A stretch of 17,529 nt of DNA, taken from NCBI GenBank assembly GCA_936941515.1, contig CAKZJI010000002.1:1-17529 (forward strand). The letters run 5' to 3'. Shown here one piece after another: positions 1-7,081 of this stretch; within the stretch, counting starts at the first letter, position 1, and each line of letters begins with the position of its first letter. This DNA comes from an uncultured Propionibacteriaceae bacterium (lineage in GTDB: Bacteria; Actinomycetota; Actinomycetes; Propionibacteriales; Propionibacteriaceae). Made by a program: the position numbers and the translations under genes. The notes beneath the pieces are model-generated. The model made no database searches. It was not told the origin of the DNA and saw only the letters and a list, made by a program, of their open reading frames with translations.

Positions 1-742
1 CGGAGTCTCTCTCGCCGACGACGTCGAGCCAGAACCGCTGCTCATCACCGGCGAGATCATCATTCCCGTCGAGTTCGGCCTCTATGCGCGGGCCGGGATG
101 TCGCTTGGGGAGGTGCGGTCCGTGCTGACCCATGGTCATGCGGCAGCCCAGTGCCGGGACTGGCTGGCGACGATGATCCCCGACGCCCAGGTGACCGAGG
201 CCGGGTCGACGGCGGGGGCGGCCCGAGAGGTCGCCGATCCCGACTCACGCTACGACGCCGCCATCTGCGCCCGCATCGCGGGGCGTCTCTACGGACTCGA
301 TGAGCTGGCCCACTCCATTGAGGACACCCCTGGGGCTGTGACGCGCTTCGTCGTCGTGTCACCTCCCGGGAAGCTCCCGCGGCGCACCGGGGCCGACAAG
401 ACAACCCTGGTCGCCTACATGCACGAGGACCATCCGGGGGCGCTGCTGGAGATCCTCCAGCAGTTCGCGGTGCGGGGCGTGAACCTGTGCCGCATCGAGT
501 CCCGGCCCACGAAGACCTTCCTGGGCAGCTACTGCTTCTCCATGGATGCGGAGGGGCACCTGGCCGATCGCCGCCTGGCGGAGGCCCTGCTCGGGTTGCG
601 CCGGATCTGCCGCGATGTGGTGTTCCTCGGGTCCTACGCCCGGGCCGACAAGCAGCCCCCGGATGTCCGTGAGGGCTTCGCTGACGCCGACTTCCTTGAG
701 GCTGCGACATGGCTGAGGTCGCTGGGCGGTGAATCCGCGTAG
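1..742 (+). CDS. pheA: Prephenate dehydratase, C-terminal part (5' end outside window)
   Basis: Prephenate dehydratase converts prephenate to phenylpyruvate in phenylalanine synthesis, in the cytoplasm. The reading frame is open from base 2, so the true start lies upstream; 246 codons remain. The visible part begins within the catalytic periplasmic-binding-like lobes. It carries the dehydratase TRF motif (AVTRFVVV) near base 340. A C-terminal ACT domain follows, with the phenylalanine-binding signatures GALLEIL (about 438) and ESRPTK (about 497). These motif pairs are typical of free-standing bacterial PheA with feedback inhibition by phenylalanine. The stop at 740-742 is 10 bases before the preferred seryl-tRNA synthetase start, so the two are probably co-transcribed. 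The family call is firm; the missing N-terminus cannot be judged. Confidence 0.95.
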   Translation, partial: GVSLADDVEPEPLLITGEIIIPVEFGLYARAGMSLGEVRSVLTHGHAAAQCRDWLATMIPDAQVTEAGSTAGAAREVADPDSRYDAAICARIAGRLYGLDELAHSIEDTPGAVTRFVVVSPPGKLPRRTGADKTTLVAYMHEDHPGALLEILQQFAVRGVNLCRIESRPTKTFLGSYCFSMDAEGHLADRRLAEALLGLRRICRDVVFLGSYARADKQPPDVREGFADADFLEAATWLRSLGGESA

Positions 743-752
743 TCTGTGTCTC

Positions 753-2024
753 ATGATCGATCCGAAGTGGCTGCGCAACAACCCCGACATCGCCCGGCGC
801 TCCCAGGAGGCCCGAGGGGACTCTGTCGAGCTGATTGACGAGTTGCTCGCAGCTGACGAGGCGCGCCGCTCCGGGATCGTCGCCTTCGAGAACCTCCGCG
901 CGGAGCAGAAGGAGCTGGGAAAGCGCATTCCCAAGGTTCAGGGCGACGAGAGGAACCAGCTGCTGGCCCGCACGAGGCAGCTGGCTGCCGATGTCAAGGC
1001 CGCCCAGGAGGAATCAGAGGCAGCAGGCGCACGCTTTGACGAGCTGATGCTGCAACTCGGGAACATCGTCATCGATGGGGTGCCGCTGGGTGGTGAGGAC
1101 GACGGCGAGGTCATCGAGACCGTCGGGACCCCACGTGACTTCGCAGCCGAGGGGTTCGAGCCGAGGGACCATCTGGAGATCGGCGAGGCCCTGGGGGCTA
1201 TCGACATGGAACGCGGAACGAAGATCTCTGGGTCCCGGTTCTATGTGCTGACCGGGGTGGGGGCGCAGCTGGAGCTGGCGCTGCTGAACCTGGCTATGGT
1301 CAAGGCCGCGCAGTGGGGTTTCACGCCGATGATTCCCCCGGCGCTGGTGAAGCCTGAGGCGATGGCCGGCACCGGTTTTCTCGGCCAGGCCGCGAAGGAC
1401 GTCTATCACCTGCCCGCCGACGACCTCTACCTCGTCGGCACCTCTGAGGTTGCCCTTGCAGCCTTCCACAGCGACGAGATCCTCGACGCCGCGTCGCTGC
1501 CGCGCCAGTACGTCGCGTTCAGCCCGTGCTTCCGGCGCGAGGCCGGATCCTACGGCAAGGACACCCGTGGCATCTTCCGCGTCCACTGGTTCGACAAGGT
1601 GGAGATGTTCGTCCACTGCCTGCCCGAGGAGGCCGAACAGTGGCACCAGAGGCTGCTGGGCTTCGAGAGGGAGTTCCTGCAGGCCCTGGAGATCCCGTTC
1701 CAGGTGCTCGACGTGGCGGCCGGTGACCTTGGCCTCAGCGCTGCCCGCAAATACGACTGCTACGCCTGGCTTCCGACCCAGCAGCGCTACCGCGAGGTGA
1801 CCTCCACATCGAACTGCACCCAGTTCCAGGCCCGCCGCCTGGGCATCCGATATCGCACCGAGGGCGGCGGCACGGAGCACGTCGCAACCCTCAACGGGAC
1901 TCTGTGCGCCATGACACGCATCATCATCATGCTGTTCGAGAACCATCAGCTTCCCGACGGGTCTGTGCAGATCCCCGAGGCTCTGCGCCCCCACCTTGGG
2001 GGGCGGGAGATTCTGAAGGCGTAG
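753..2024 (+). CDS. serS: Seryl-tRNA synthetase
   Basis: This class II aminoacyl-tRNA synthetase charges tRNA-Ser with serine. The 423-residue length is normal. The N-terminus [12 protein letters not shown] is the usual SerRS start, so ATG 753 was chosen over an in-frame GTG at 729. No good Shine-Dalgarno sequence precedes 753, so this choice rests on family similarity. Residues about 30-100 form the tRNA-binding coiled-coil arm (charged and Leu/Ala rich). Motif 2 lies at about 258-278 ([19 protein letters not shown]). The serine pocket element [13 protein letters not shown] lies at about 350-362. Motif 3 lies at about 379-399 ([11 protein letters not shown] then LFENHQ), in the actinobacterial form. 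It lies 10 bases after pheA and 8 bases before the HAD gene. Confidence 0.97.
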   Translation: MIDPKWLRNNPDIARRSQEARGDSVELIDELLAADEARRSGIVAFENLRAEQKELGKRIPKVQGDERNQLLARTRQLAADVKAAQEESEAAGARFDELMLQLGNIVIDGVPLGGEDDGEVIETVGTPRDFAAEGFEPRDHLEIGEALGAIDMERGTKISGSRFYVLTGVGAQLELALLNLAMVKAAQWGFTPMIPPALVKPEAMAGTGFLGQAAKDVYHLPADDLYLVGTSEVALAAFHSDEILDAASLPRQYVAFSPCFRREAGSYGKDTRGIFRVHWFDKVEMFVHCLPEEAEQWHQRLLGFEREFLQALEIPFQVLDVAAGDLGLSAARKYDCYAWLPTQQRYREVTSTSNCTQFQARRLGIRYRTEGGGTEHVATLNGTLCAMTRIIIMLFENHQLPDGSVQIPEALRPHLGGREILKA

Positions 2025-2032
2025 GAGCTGCG

Positions 2033-2854
2033 ATGGCGGTGACCCAGGGTCGTGACGGCGCAGGAACGGAGATGAGCTTTCGGCCCCAGCTAGTGGCCCT
2101 CGACATCGACGGCACCATCGTCGATCACAGCCAGGTCCTCACCGACGACGTGCGAGCCGCCGTGCGGCGGGTGTGCGACGCGGGGGTGCCGGTGGTGCTG
2201 ACCACGGGCCGGGCCTGGCCCGGCACCGAGACGCTCTTCGAGGTGCTCGGGCTGCCGCCCGGACCGTCGGTGTGCGCGAACGGCGCGCAGATCATCGACT
2301 ACCCGCCGCTTGTGGTGCGTCACGAAGAGCGCTTCGACCCCGCCGACACCATCGCGAGGGCATCCCGGCTTGCCCCGGAGGTGACCCTTGCTGTTCAGGA
2401 CGGCCTCAACTGGCGTGTCTCAAGGCCCTTCCCCGATGGGGAGCTGACGGGCAATGTCACGGTTGAGTCCCTGGAGGAGCTGGCATCCCGACCCGTCTCA
2501 CGGGTGGTGCTGCGCGACCCCGGAAGCTCCGACGACGCTTTCCAACGCATGGTGGAGTCGCTGGGGTTGCATGAGGTGTCCTACTTCATCGGCTGGTCCG
2601 CCTGGGTGGACATCGCGCCGCTTGGTGTCGACAAGGCGCGTGGTCTTGCCCTGGTGTGCCGGGATCTGGGAGTTGCCGCCGCTGACGTGCTGGCCGTCGG
2701 CGACGGCCGCAACGACATCGAGATGCTCCGCTGGGCGGGCCGGGGCGTCGCGATGGGCGAGTCACCCGAGGGAGTGAGAGCCGCAGCTGATCACGTCACG
2801 GGAGGTGTCGCCGACGGTGGGCTCGTCACGGAGCTGAGCCGCTGGTTCCCCTAA
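2033..2854 (+). CDS. Cof-type HAD-superfamily hydrolase (phosphatase)
   Basis: A cytoplasmic HAD phosphatase of the Cof/IIB class, 273 residues, typically acting on small phosphorylated metabolites; the substrate cannot be told from sequence. Motif I is DIDGT at residues 24-28, with the nucleophile and acid/base aspartates. Motif II is TTGR at 57-60. The motif III lysine is in DKARG at about 200-204, and motif IV is GDGRNDIEML at 223-232. A substrate cap lies between motifs II and III. ATG 2033 was chosen because AGGAG lies 5 bases upstream, right after the serS stop. A second ATG at 2072 would remove 13 weakly conserved residues. It is probably the last gene of the pheA-serS unit, since the next gene is convergent. 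Confidence 0.9.
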   Translation: MAVTQGRDGAGTEMSFRPQLVALDIDGTIVDHSQVLTDDVRAAVRRVCDAGVPVVLTTGRAWPGTETLFEVLGLPPGPSVCANGAQIIDYPPLVVRHEERFDPADTIARASRLAPEVTLAVQDGLNWRVSRPFPDGELTGNVTVESLEELASRPVSRVVLRDPGSSDDAFQRMVESLGLHEVSYFIGWSAWVDIAPLGVDKARGLALVCRDLGVAAADVLAVGDGRNDIEMLRWAGRGVAMGESPEGVRAAADHVTGGVADGGLVTELSRWFP

Positions 2855-2913
2855 CGACGGGAAGATGTGCGATAGCCGGTGGCGCGTACCCGGCCATCAC
2901 ACAATGCGATGGA

Positions 2914-3459
2914 TCAGGCCACCTCGGCGTCCAGATGGAGCACCTGGGCGGCGACGTCCATGATCTCCTTCTTGCTCGGCTTGCGCCGTTTGAGCGGCTT
3001 GACCACGGAGTCCTTCGACTCGGCGCGGCGTAGGTGGCGCTTCACCGTGGACACGGAGCAGCCGACGCGCGCGGCGATGGCCGACAGCGGCTGGTTGGGA
3101 TTGGCCATGCGGAGACGCTGGATCTCCTCCTGGTTGAAGCTGCGTCCTGAGTGGACACCTGCGAAGACGTCGATCTCGATGGGATCGACCTCCACGCCCA
3201 GCCGCGCACGGATCTCGCGGCGTTGTGGCTCAGTGGTGCCCGCGACGAAGCCGGCGACGTCGTGGTGGGCGATGGCGTCCGCGAGGCATTCGGCCTGTAG
3301 GGGGCAGGAGCTGCACAGGCTTGAGGCGCGGGCTATCAGGTTTGCCTGGGTGCGACGCTGCTCGGCGGTCTCGACGCGGGTGTCCTCTTCGAGCAGTGGG
3401 TCCTGGAACAGTGAGGCGAACTTCACGCACGGGGTGGTGCTGTCGAGCACGATGGTCAC
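2914..3459 (-). CDS. WhiB-like iron-sulfur regulator fused to a C-terminal helix-turn-helix
   Basis: 181 residues. The N-terminal half is a WhiB domain with four cysteines (C11, C49, C52, C58; C-x2-C-x5-C for the last three), expected to hold a [4Fe-4S] cluster sensitive to oxygen or nitric oxide. The usual G(V/I)WGG turn is replaced by GFVAGT (residues 70-75), and the gap between the first two cysteines is about 38 residues, longer than usual. Residues about 107-150 (QEEIQRLR ... AIAARVGCSVSTVKRHL) form a Hin/homeodomain-like helix-turn-helix, followed by a very basic stretch KPLKRRKPSKK. A DNA-binding module of its own would be unusual for a WhiB-like protein, since these generally act with sigma factor. 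The start is GTG 3459 with AGGAGG about 9 bases upstream. It is divergent from the second WhiB-like gene. Regulatory targets are unknown. Confidence 0.85.
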   Translation of the reverse strand: MTIVLDSTTPCVKFASLFQDPLLEEDTRVETAEQRRTQANLIARASSLCSSCPLQAECLADAIAHHDVAGFVAGTTEPQRREIRARLGVEVDPIEIDVFAGVHSGRSFNQEEIQRLRMANPNQPLSAIAARVGCSVSTVKRHLRRAESKDSVVKPLKRRKPSKKEIMDVAAQVLHLDAEVA

Positions 3460-3601
3460 TTCTTGGGTCCTCCTTGGCCCACGAGAGTCTCGGGGCTGAT
3501 CGAATTCCTGCCACTCCAGGGTGACGGATCGTCAGGAGGACTGGGAGCCTTTTTGGTAGGAGGTATTACCTGTATTCCGTGAGTATCCAGCTCATCTGAA
3601 T

Positions 3602-3619
3602 CTGAGTATGCATACTCAG
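3602..3619. promoter_or_regulatory. Perfect 18-bp palindrome, candidate operator
   Basis: CTGAGTATGCATACTCAG is its own reverse complement. Partial copies of the half-site GAGTAT occur nearby: GAGTATCC at 3581, GGTACTCAG at 3754 and CTCAGTATGCC at about 3820. A dimeric regulator binding the half-site GAGTATGC is a reasonable inference. It sits 143 bases upstream of the WhiB-HTH start and 316 bases upstream of the WblA-type start. Confidence 0.5.
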
Positions 3620-3674
3620 TGGAAAACTGGGTCCAAACCGCTTCTGACTAGGCATTCTGCGAAATGCCTGTCAA

Positions 3675-3750
3675 CCTTTCGGGTGAAAGGCCAAGTCAGG
3701 TGGGGTGCCGGGATGGCCGCGTCGGGGGCGACCTGACCACCCAGGGTGGT
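3675..3750 (+). other. Cluster of stem-loops, possible structured leader RNA
   Basis: Three inverted repeats lie within 76 bases. These are CCTTTC/GAAAGG with a 4-base loop, GTCAGGT/ACCTGAC enclosing 29 bases, and ACCACC/GGTGGT with a 3-base loop; the last two overlap by two bases and so compete. This could be a folded 5' leader of the WblA-type gene, or simply protein-binding palindromes. It does not match a riboswitch class I can recognise. Confidence 0.25.
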
Positions 3751-3790
3751 ATGGGTACTCAGATGCCGCAGCAGGAGCTGTCTCCCAAGC

Positions 3791-3808
3791 TTGTTGAGAT
3801 CTTAACAA
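3791..3808. promoter_or_regulatory. Imperfect 18-bp palindrome, candidate operator
   Basis: TTGTTGAGATCTTAACAA is a palindrome apart from one mismatched pair, centred on AGATCT. It lies about 130 bases upstream of the WblA-type gene start and is AT-rich against the local background, as operators often are. Confidence 0.35.
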
Positions 3809-3851
3809 TCTCTGGCTCACTCAGTATGCCACGGCGTCGGGTAATGTGGGT

Positions 3852-3863
3852 GTGGGCGCCCAC
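3852..3863. promoter_or_regulatory. Perfect 12-bp palindrome upstream of the WblA-type gene
   Basis: GTGGGCGCCCAC reads the same on both strands. It lies just upstream of the expected -35 position of the candidate promoter at 3872-3900, where an activator or repressor would act. Confidence 0.35.
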
Positions 3864-3871
3864 TTTGGGTT

Positions 3872-3900
3872 TTCGGAATGATGCGTTAGCCTCAGATAAT
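3872..3900 (+). promoter_or_regulatory. Candidate promoter of the WblA-type gene
   Basis: GATAAT at 3895-3900 is a good -10 hexamer, with a weak -35 (TTCGGA, 3872-3877) 17 bases upstream. Transcription would begin near 3907, giving a leader of about 28 bases. The call is based on the -10 match only. Confidence 0.35.
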
Positions 3901-3934
3901 CATCTCAAGGATCGATGCGCGAGGGAGGGCATGG

Positions 3935-4219
3935 ATGTCTTTGGCGGAGGCTAGTGAATGGACGATGCGGGCCAAGTGTCGAGACATGGCCGACGCACTG
4001 TTCCCAGAAGGCAAGGATCAGAAGCGGGCCAGACACGTCTGCATGGGCTGCCCGGTTCGGATGGAGTGTCTGATAGAGGCGCTCGACAATCGGATCGAGT
4101 GGGGAGTCTGGGGGGGAATGACTGAGCGGGAGCGTCGGCACCTGCTCCGCACAAGACCCGACATCACCTCCTGGCGCGAGGTGCTGACCAGGTACGGACA
4201 GCTGTCCAAGGCCAGCTGA
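3935..4219 (+). CDS. wblA: WhiB-like iron-sulfur transcription regulator, WhiB4/WblA type
   Basis: 94 residues. The cysteines at 15, 36, 39 and 45 ligate a [4Fe-4S] cluster; the C-x2-C-x5-C spacing and the GVWGG turn at 57-61 are canonical. The segment ALDNRIEWGVWGGMTERERR, followed by a HLLRTRPDITSW stretch, closely resembles the same part of mycobacterial WhiB4 as I recall it. That protein is orthologous to Streptomyces WblA, a redox-responsive regulator of oxidative stress and development genes. The downstream order (small DUF4177-like protein, RidA, NUDIX) also matches the WhiB4 neighbourhood in mycobacteria. ATG 3935 follows GAGGGAGG. An ATG at 3931 in another frame ends within a few codons. 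The WhiB call is certain; the subfamily is likely. Confidence 0.92.
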   Translation: MSLAEASEWTMRAKCRDMADALFPEGKDQKRARHVCMGCPVRMECLIEALDNRIEWGVWGGMTERERRHLLRTRPDITSWREVLTRYGQLSKAS

Positions 4220-4273
4220 TCTTCCAACGCTGCGGCGGGGTGGTTGTCGATGCCGTGATGGGGGTGGCACTCT

Positions 4274-4435
4274 ATGGGCATGACCAAGTGGGAGTACCTC
4301 ACCGCACCTATCCTCAGCCATGTCTCGCAGCAGATTCTGAACAACTTCGGTTCAGAGGGCTGGGAACTCGTCACCATTGCCCCCGGGCCGACGCCCGACA
4401 CCATGGTCGGCTATTTCAAGCGGCCGGTTGAGTGA
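4274..4435 (+). CDS. Small conserved DUF4177-like protein
   Basis: A 53-codon gene (51 if started at the second ATG, 4280). The product starts MGMTKWEYL and contains the conserved core SEGWELVTIAPGP, ending YFKRPVE. The pattern KWEY...GWELV...YFKRP is that of a small actinobacterial family related to DUF4177, found between whiB4/wblA and ridA in mycobacteria (Rv3678A region, from memory). Its function is unknown. ATG 4274 has a GGGGTGG stretch 6 bases upstream; 4280 fits the family N-terminus better. The stop TGA overlaps the next start as TGATG, so it is translationally coupled to the RidA-like gene. Confidence 0.8.
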   Translation: MGMTKWEYLTAPILSHVSQQILNNFGSEGWELVTIAPGPTPDTMVGYFKRPVE

Positions 4436-4890
4436 TGGGCACCCCATCGCAACGCCTGGCTGAACTCGGGCTGGAGCTGCCCGCCGTCGCCGCGCCGCTC
4501 GCGGCATACACGCCCGCGATCACGGTTGGCAACCAGGTCTGGACCTCTGGACAGCTGCCGCTGAAGGACGGCTCTCTCACCGCCACCGGGCGCCTCGGCG
4601 ACACCGTTCAGCTGGCCGATGGGGTGGCGGCAGCCAGGCAGTGTGCCCTCAACGCCCTGGCGGCGGCCGCAGAACAGGCTGGGGGACTGGATAACATCGC
4701 ACGCATCCTGAAGGTGGTGGCCTTCGTCGCTTCCGCTCCCGGGTTCACAGCCCAGCCTCAGGTGGCCAACGGCGCCTCCGAGCTGCTCGGTGAGATCTTC
4801 GGCACGCCGCACGTCCGCAGCGCCGTCGGGGTGGCGGTTCTTCCGGTCGATGCCCCCGTCGAGGTGGAGTTGGTGGCGGAACTCGCGTGA
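4435..4890 (+). CDS. RidA/YjgF-family protein
   Basis: 151 residues of the Rid family, trimeric proteins that in the RidA subgroup hydrolyse reactive enamine/imine intermediates from PLP enzymes. The core is visible as VWTSGQLPL (about 35-43), a central helix with ARQCALNALAAA, and the C-terminal block HVRSAVGVAVLPVDAPVEVE. The arginine in HVRS corresponds to the carboxylate-binding arginine required for imine deaminase activity. The N-terminal extension RLAELGLELP is typical of the actinobacterial version that lies beside whiB4-type genes, so it may not be RidA proper. ATG 4435 overlaps the preceding stop by one base (TGATG); the GTG at 4432 is an alternative. The true substrate is unknown. 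Confidence 0.88.
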   Translation: MGTPSQRLAELGLELPAVAAPLAAYTPAITVGNQVWTSGQLPLKDGSLTATGRLGDTVQLADGVAAARQCALNALAAAAEQAGGLDNIARILKVVAFVASAPGFTAQPQVANGASELLGEIFGTPHVRSAVGVAVLPVDAPVEVELVAELA

Positions 4891-4957
4891 CCGCATCCCA
4901 GCCCAGACGACGGCTGGTTCACCACCATCCTCCCTGCGTTCGCTCGGGAGGCGTGTG

Positions 4958-5578
4958 ATGTCCCGTCTCACTGGCCTGAAGGTCGCCCTGGAGGAGGGCG
5001 CGATCCGCAGACTGGGCCAGTTCGGCCGCGCGCCTGACGATGCCAGGCAGGCCGCAGTCCTGATGTTGCTGACCGACGAGCAGGATCCCTCAATGCTGTT
5101 CACTGAGCGCTCCAGCGGGCTGCGCAGCCATCCCGGGCAGATCTCATTCCCGGGCGGCGGAGCGGAGCGTGGCGAGTCGCCGCCGGAGACAGCTCTGCGG
5201 GAGGCTCATGAGGAGGTGGGCCTGGACTCGGGGTTGGTGACGGTTCTCGGGATGCTGCCACCGGCCTGGATGCCGGGCAGTGGCTATGAGGTGACGCCTG
5301 TCGTCGGGTCGTGGCCCGAGGCCAGGCCGCTGCATCCAGTGGATTCTGGGGAGGTCGCTGAGGTGCTACAGCTGCGTGTCTCCGAGTTGAGTGAACCCGG
5401 GAATCGGGTGACGGCGACGTTGCCAGGTGGCTATCAGGGGCCGGGATTCCGGGTGGGAGACTGGTTCATCTGGGGCATGACCGCCCACCTGCTGGATGCC
5501 ATGCTGCGTGCAGCGGGGTGGGAGCGTCCCTGGAGCTCACGGGAGGTTCCCGTTCCCCGCCGTTTCCTGAGCAGGTGA
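4958..5578 (+). CDS. NUDIX hydrolase, CoA pyrophosphatase type
   Basis: 206 residues. The Nudix box GGAERGESPPETALREAHEE continues into VGL and matches Gx5Ex7REUxEExGU, which binds the catalytic divalent metal. Directly before it lies the CoA-pyrophosphatase signature LLTERSSGLRSHPGQISFPGG (MLFTERSSGL, then HPGQISFPGG here). That motif points to cleavage of coenzyme A or its derivatives to phosphopantetheine and 3',5'-ADP. The C-terminal block WGMTAHLLDAMLRAAGWERP is also typical of the actinobacterial members. ATG 4958 was chosen because GGGAGG lies 6 bases upstream; the frame stays open further upstream, but that part overlaps ridA and has no family similarity. It probably belongs to the wblA-ridA unit, 67 bases after ridA. 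Confidence 0.9.
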   Translation: MSRLTGLKVALEEGAIRRLGQFGRAPDDARQAAVLMLLTDEQDPSMLFTERSSGLRSHPGQISFPGGGAERGESPPETALREAHEEVGLDSGLVTVLGMLPPAWMPGSGYEVTPVVGSWPEARPLHPVDSGEVAEVLQLRVSELSEPGNRVTATLPGGYQGPGFRVGDWFIWGMTAHLLDAMLRAAGWERPWSSREVPVPRRFLSR

Positions 5579-5725
5579 CGGAACCCTGGCGTCCGTGCCA
5601 GTCCATCCGTGGGAGGCTGCTACGCCAAGGCAGCCGAGCGAAACGGTGCTGGGTGTGCCCTGCATGAGGGGGAATACCGCATGTGAGAGCCGAAGAACAC
5701 CCGACGAGGAACTTGTCACGCGACA

Positions 5726-6184
5726 CTAGCCCTGGGGGGTCGGCGTGGTGGGCCTGGCTGCGGCAACGGGAAGGTGTGGTGTGGCCTCGCCGACGGCGGC
5801 ATCCGTCAGGGCGATGAACGTCGCCTTGGCCTCCGCGATGGTGGCCTTGGGGGCTTTGACGCGACGGAAGCGGCTGCGGGCCATCAGCGCCAGGACGACG
5901 GCGATGGCTGCGGACACCAGCGCGCCCAGCAGAAAGCCCAGCGTGAATGAGCCGAGCAGCCCGATGCCCGTGAAGGTGTTGAGCAGCCAGCCGATCCCGA
6001 AGCCGAACGTGACAACAAGCATCCAGATGGCATGCAGCAGGAAGGCCGATGCTCCGGCCACGAACCCGGAGCCGATGGCCGCCTGCCGCGCTGACGGGAG
6101 GAGTTCGGCTTTCGCCAGCTCGGACTCACGTTGCACGAACTCCAGGAGGGCGTCGCGGAGCAGCTGGAATGGTGTGGGTGCCAT
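5726..6184 (-). CDS. Holin-X-type small membrane protein (Phage_holin_3_6-like)
   Basis: 152 residues. A basic and acidic amphipathic N-terminal helix (LLRDALLEFVQRESELAKAE) leads into two hydrophobic segments at about 38-65 and 72-100. A charged tail RSRFRRVKAPK and a Pro/Thr-rich end follow. This layout is that of the actinobacterial 'holin-X' membrane family, which despite its name is chromosomal and of unknown function in most hosts. AAGGAAG lies just before ATG 6184. The next minus-strand gene upstream is the methyltransferase-fold gene, 113 bases away, so they could share a transcript. No lysin or phage gene is nearby, so a role in phage lysis is unlikely. Confidence 0.75.
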   Translation of the reverse strand: MAPTPFQLLRDALLEFVQRESELAKAELLPSARQAAIGSGFVAGASAFLLHAIWMLVVTFGFGIGWLLNTFTGIGLLGSFTLGFLLGALVSAAIAVVLALMARSRFRRVKAPKATIAEAKATFIALTDAAVGEATPHLPVAAARPTTPTPQG

Positions 6185-6297
6185 CGTCTTCCTTTCGTCT
6201 CCAGCCGACGGGCGGCGTGGCCGTGGGTGTCAACAACCTTACGCGCCGAGCATAGAGGGAGCCGCGGCAGGGACCCGCTGACGCGGCGCGGTGCGTG

Positions 6298-7041
6298 CTA
6301 CATGTCGATCTTGATTCCGGCATCGGGCAGGGACACTGGGGCTGTCAGCTCGTCGTGATTGACCCAGGCGCGCCATGCCAGCAGCTGGAATGGCAGCCTG
6401 AGGTTCTCTCCTGGGCGGACTGCGGAGTCGAACAGGTCCTGCACCTCCTCCGCGAGACGCCTCTTCTGGTTCTCCGAGAGCCTCCGCGACAGCGGCTGGG
6501 CGGCCACCAGATCCTGCAGGGCATCCAGCGTGACGGACTGCCAGATTCGGAAGGCCCGGTACTCCACCTCGGGGAAGTACTTCGACTCGTTGACGGCCTC
6601 CATCGAGTCGTGGCCGTAGTCGCCGCGCATCGCCATGGGGTCGTAGTGACGCAACAGCGCCGTCAGGCGGCGAACCCAGGGGACCGAGTCATCGCGGACC
6701 AGGTAGGAGGCGGAGAGGCAGCCGCCGGGCCGCAGCACTCGCGCCACCTCACTGAGGGTTGGGGCGGCGTCGAACAGGTGGAATGACTGATGGGTGAACA
6801 CCACGTCGAACTGGCAGGGATCGACGGGAATGGCTTCTGGCCGGGCCCACACGGGGGTGATGCCGTCGACGGCCCGCAGTCGCTCGATCTCCCTGGCGCT
6901 GTGAGCCATTGCGAAGATCGTGTGACCCGCCTCGATGAGGCGACGGGGCAGCAGGCTGCTCCCGAAGGTCAGCCCGCGCACGCCTGGCCAGACGGAAAGC
7001 CAGGAGAGGGCTTCGGGCGGCAGGGGATTGGTCTTGGTCAT
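6298..7041 (-). CDS. Class I methyltransferase-fold protein with degenerate SAM-binding motif
   Basis: 247 residues resembling Methyltransf_11 proteins. The recognisable parts are FDVVFTHQSFHLFD (post-motif II region) and the hallmark SEVARVLRPGGCLSASYLV, in which LRPGG is the strand-4/5 loop of class I methyltransferases. The normal motif I (DLGxGxG) is replaced by TFGSSLLPRRL, and the acidic residue at the end of strand 2 that binds the SAM ribose is missing (FAMAHS where VDxS is expected). The protein may therefore bind SAM poorly, use an altered pocket or have lost catalysis. The C-terminal half (DYGHDSMEAVNESKYFPEVE) looks like a substrate domain. ATG 7041 has AGGAAG close upstream. It is divergent from the tad operon. 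The substrate is unknown. Confidence 0.8.
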   Translation of the reverse strand: MTKTNPLPPEALSWLSVWPGVRGLTFGSSLLPRRLIEAGHTIFAMAHSAREIERLRAVDGITPVWARPEAIPVDPCQFDVVFTHQSFHLFDAAPTLSEVARVLRPGGCLSASYLVRDDSVPWVRRLTALLRHYDPMAMRGDYGHDSMEAVNESKYFPEVEYRAFRIWQSVTLDALQDLVAAQPLSRRLSENQKRRLAEEVQDLFDSAVRPGENLRLPFQLLAWRAWVNHDELTAPVSLPDAGIKIDM

Positions 7042-7081
7042 CGCTTCCTGAGATCACTGGGGGCAGGTTGTGCGGATCAGG

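Larger units (their letters stand above)
3460..3934. promoter_or_regulatory. Divergent control region between two WhiB-like genes, rich in palindromes
   Basis: 475 bases with no convincing gene. It is visibly less GC-rich than the flanking genes. It holds an 11-base odd palindrome AGGTATTACCT (3561-3571) and a perfect 18-base palindrome (3602-3619). There is also a hairpin CCTTTC-GGGT-GAAAGG (3675-3690) and a pair GTCAGGT/ACCTGAC (3695-3701, 3731-3737). Further along lie an odd palindrome ACCACCC-A-GGGTGGT (3736-3750), an imperfect 18-base palindrome (3791-3808) and a perfect 12-base palindrome (3852-3863). Promoters for both flanking genes must lie here. Confidence 0.7.

Noticed and set aside
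1014..1994. 326-codon minus-strand frame opposite serS
   Set aside because: Shadow of a full-length seryl-tRNA synthetase.
2855..2913. Terminator GCCGG/CCGGC (2875-2894) between the convergent HAD and WhiB-HTH genes
   Set aside because: Short GC stem without a T tract; such pairs are frequent by chance at this GC content.
3671..3742. Resemblance to a cobalamin riboswitch (GGGTGAAA ... AGTCAGG)
   Set aside because: The conserved GCCACTG core and the usual order of elements are missing, and the downstream gene is a WhiB-like regulator.
3664..3954. Open plus-strand frame of 96 codons upstream of the WblA-type gene
   Set aside because: It runs into the wblA start in another frame, crosses several palindromes and has no recognisable family.
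5579..5725. Possible terminator hairpin GGCTGC/GCAGCC after the NUDIX gene (5615-5635)
   Set aside because: Only a 6-base stem with a 9-base loop and no T run; too weak to annotate.
5726..6184. Prophage remnant because of a holin-like protein
   Set aside because: The holin-X family is common on actinobacterial chromosomes and no lysin, integrase or structural phage gene is nearby.
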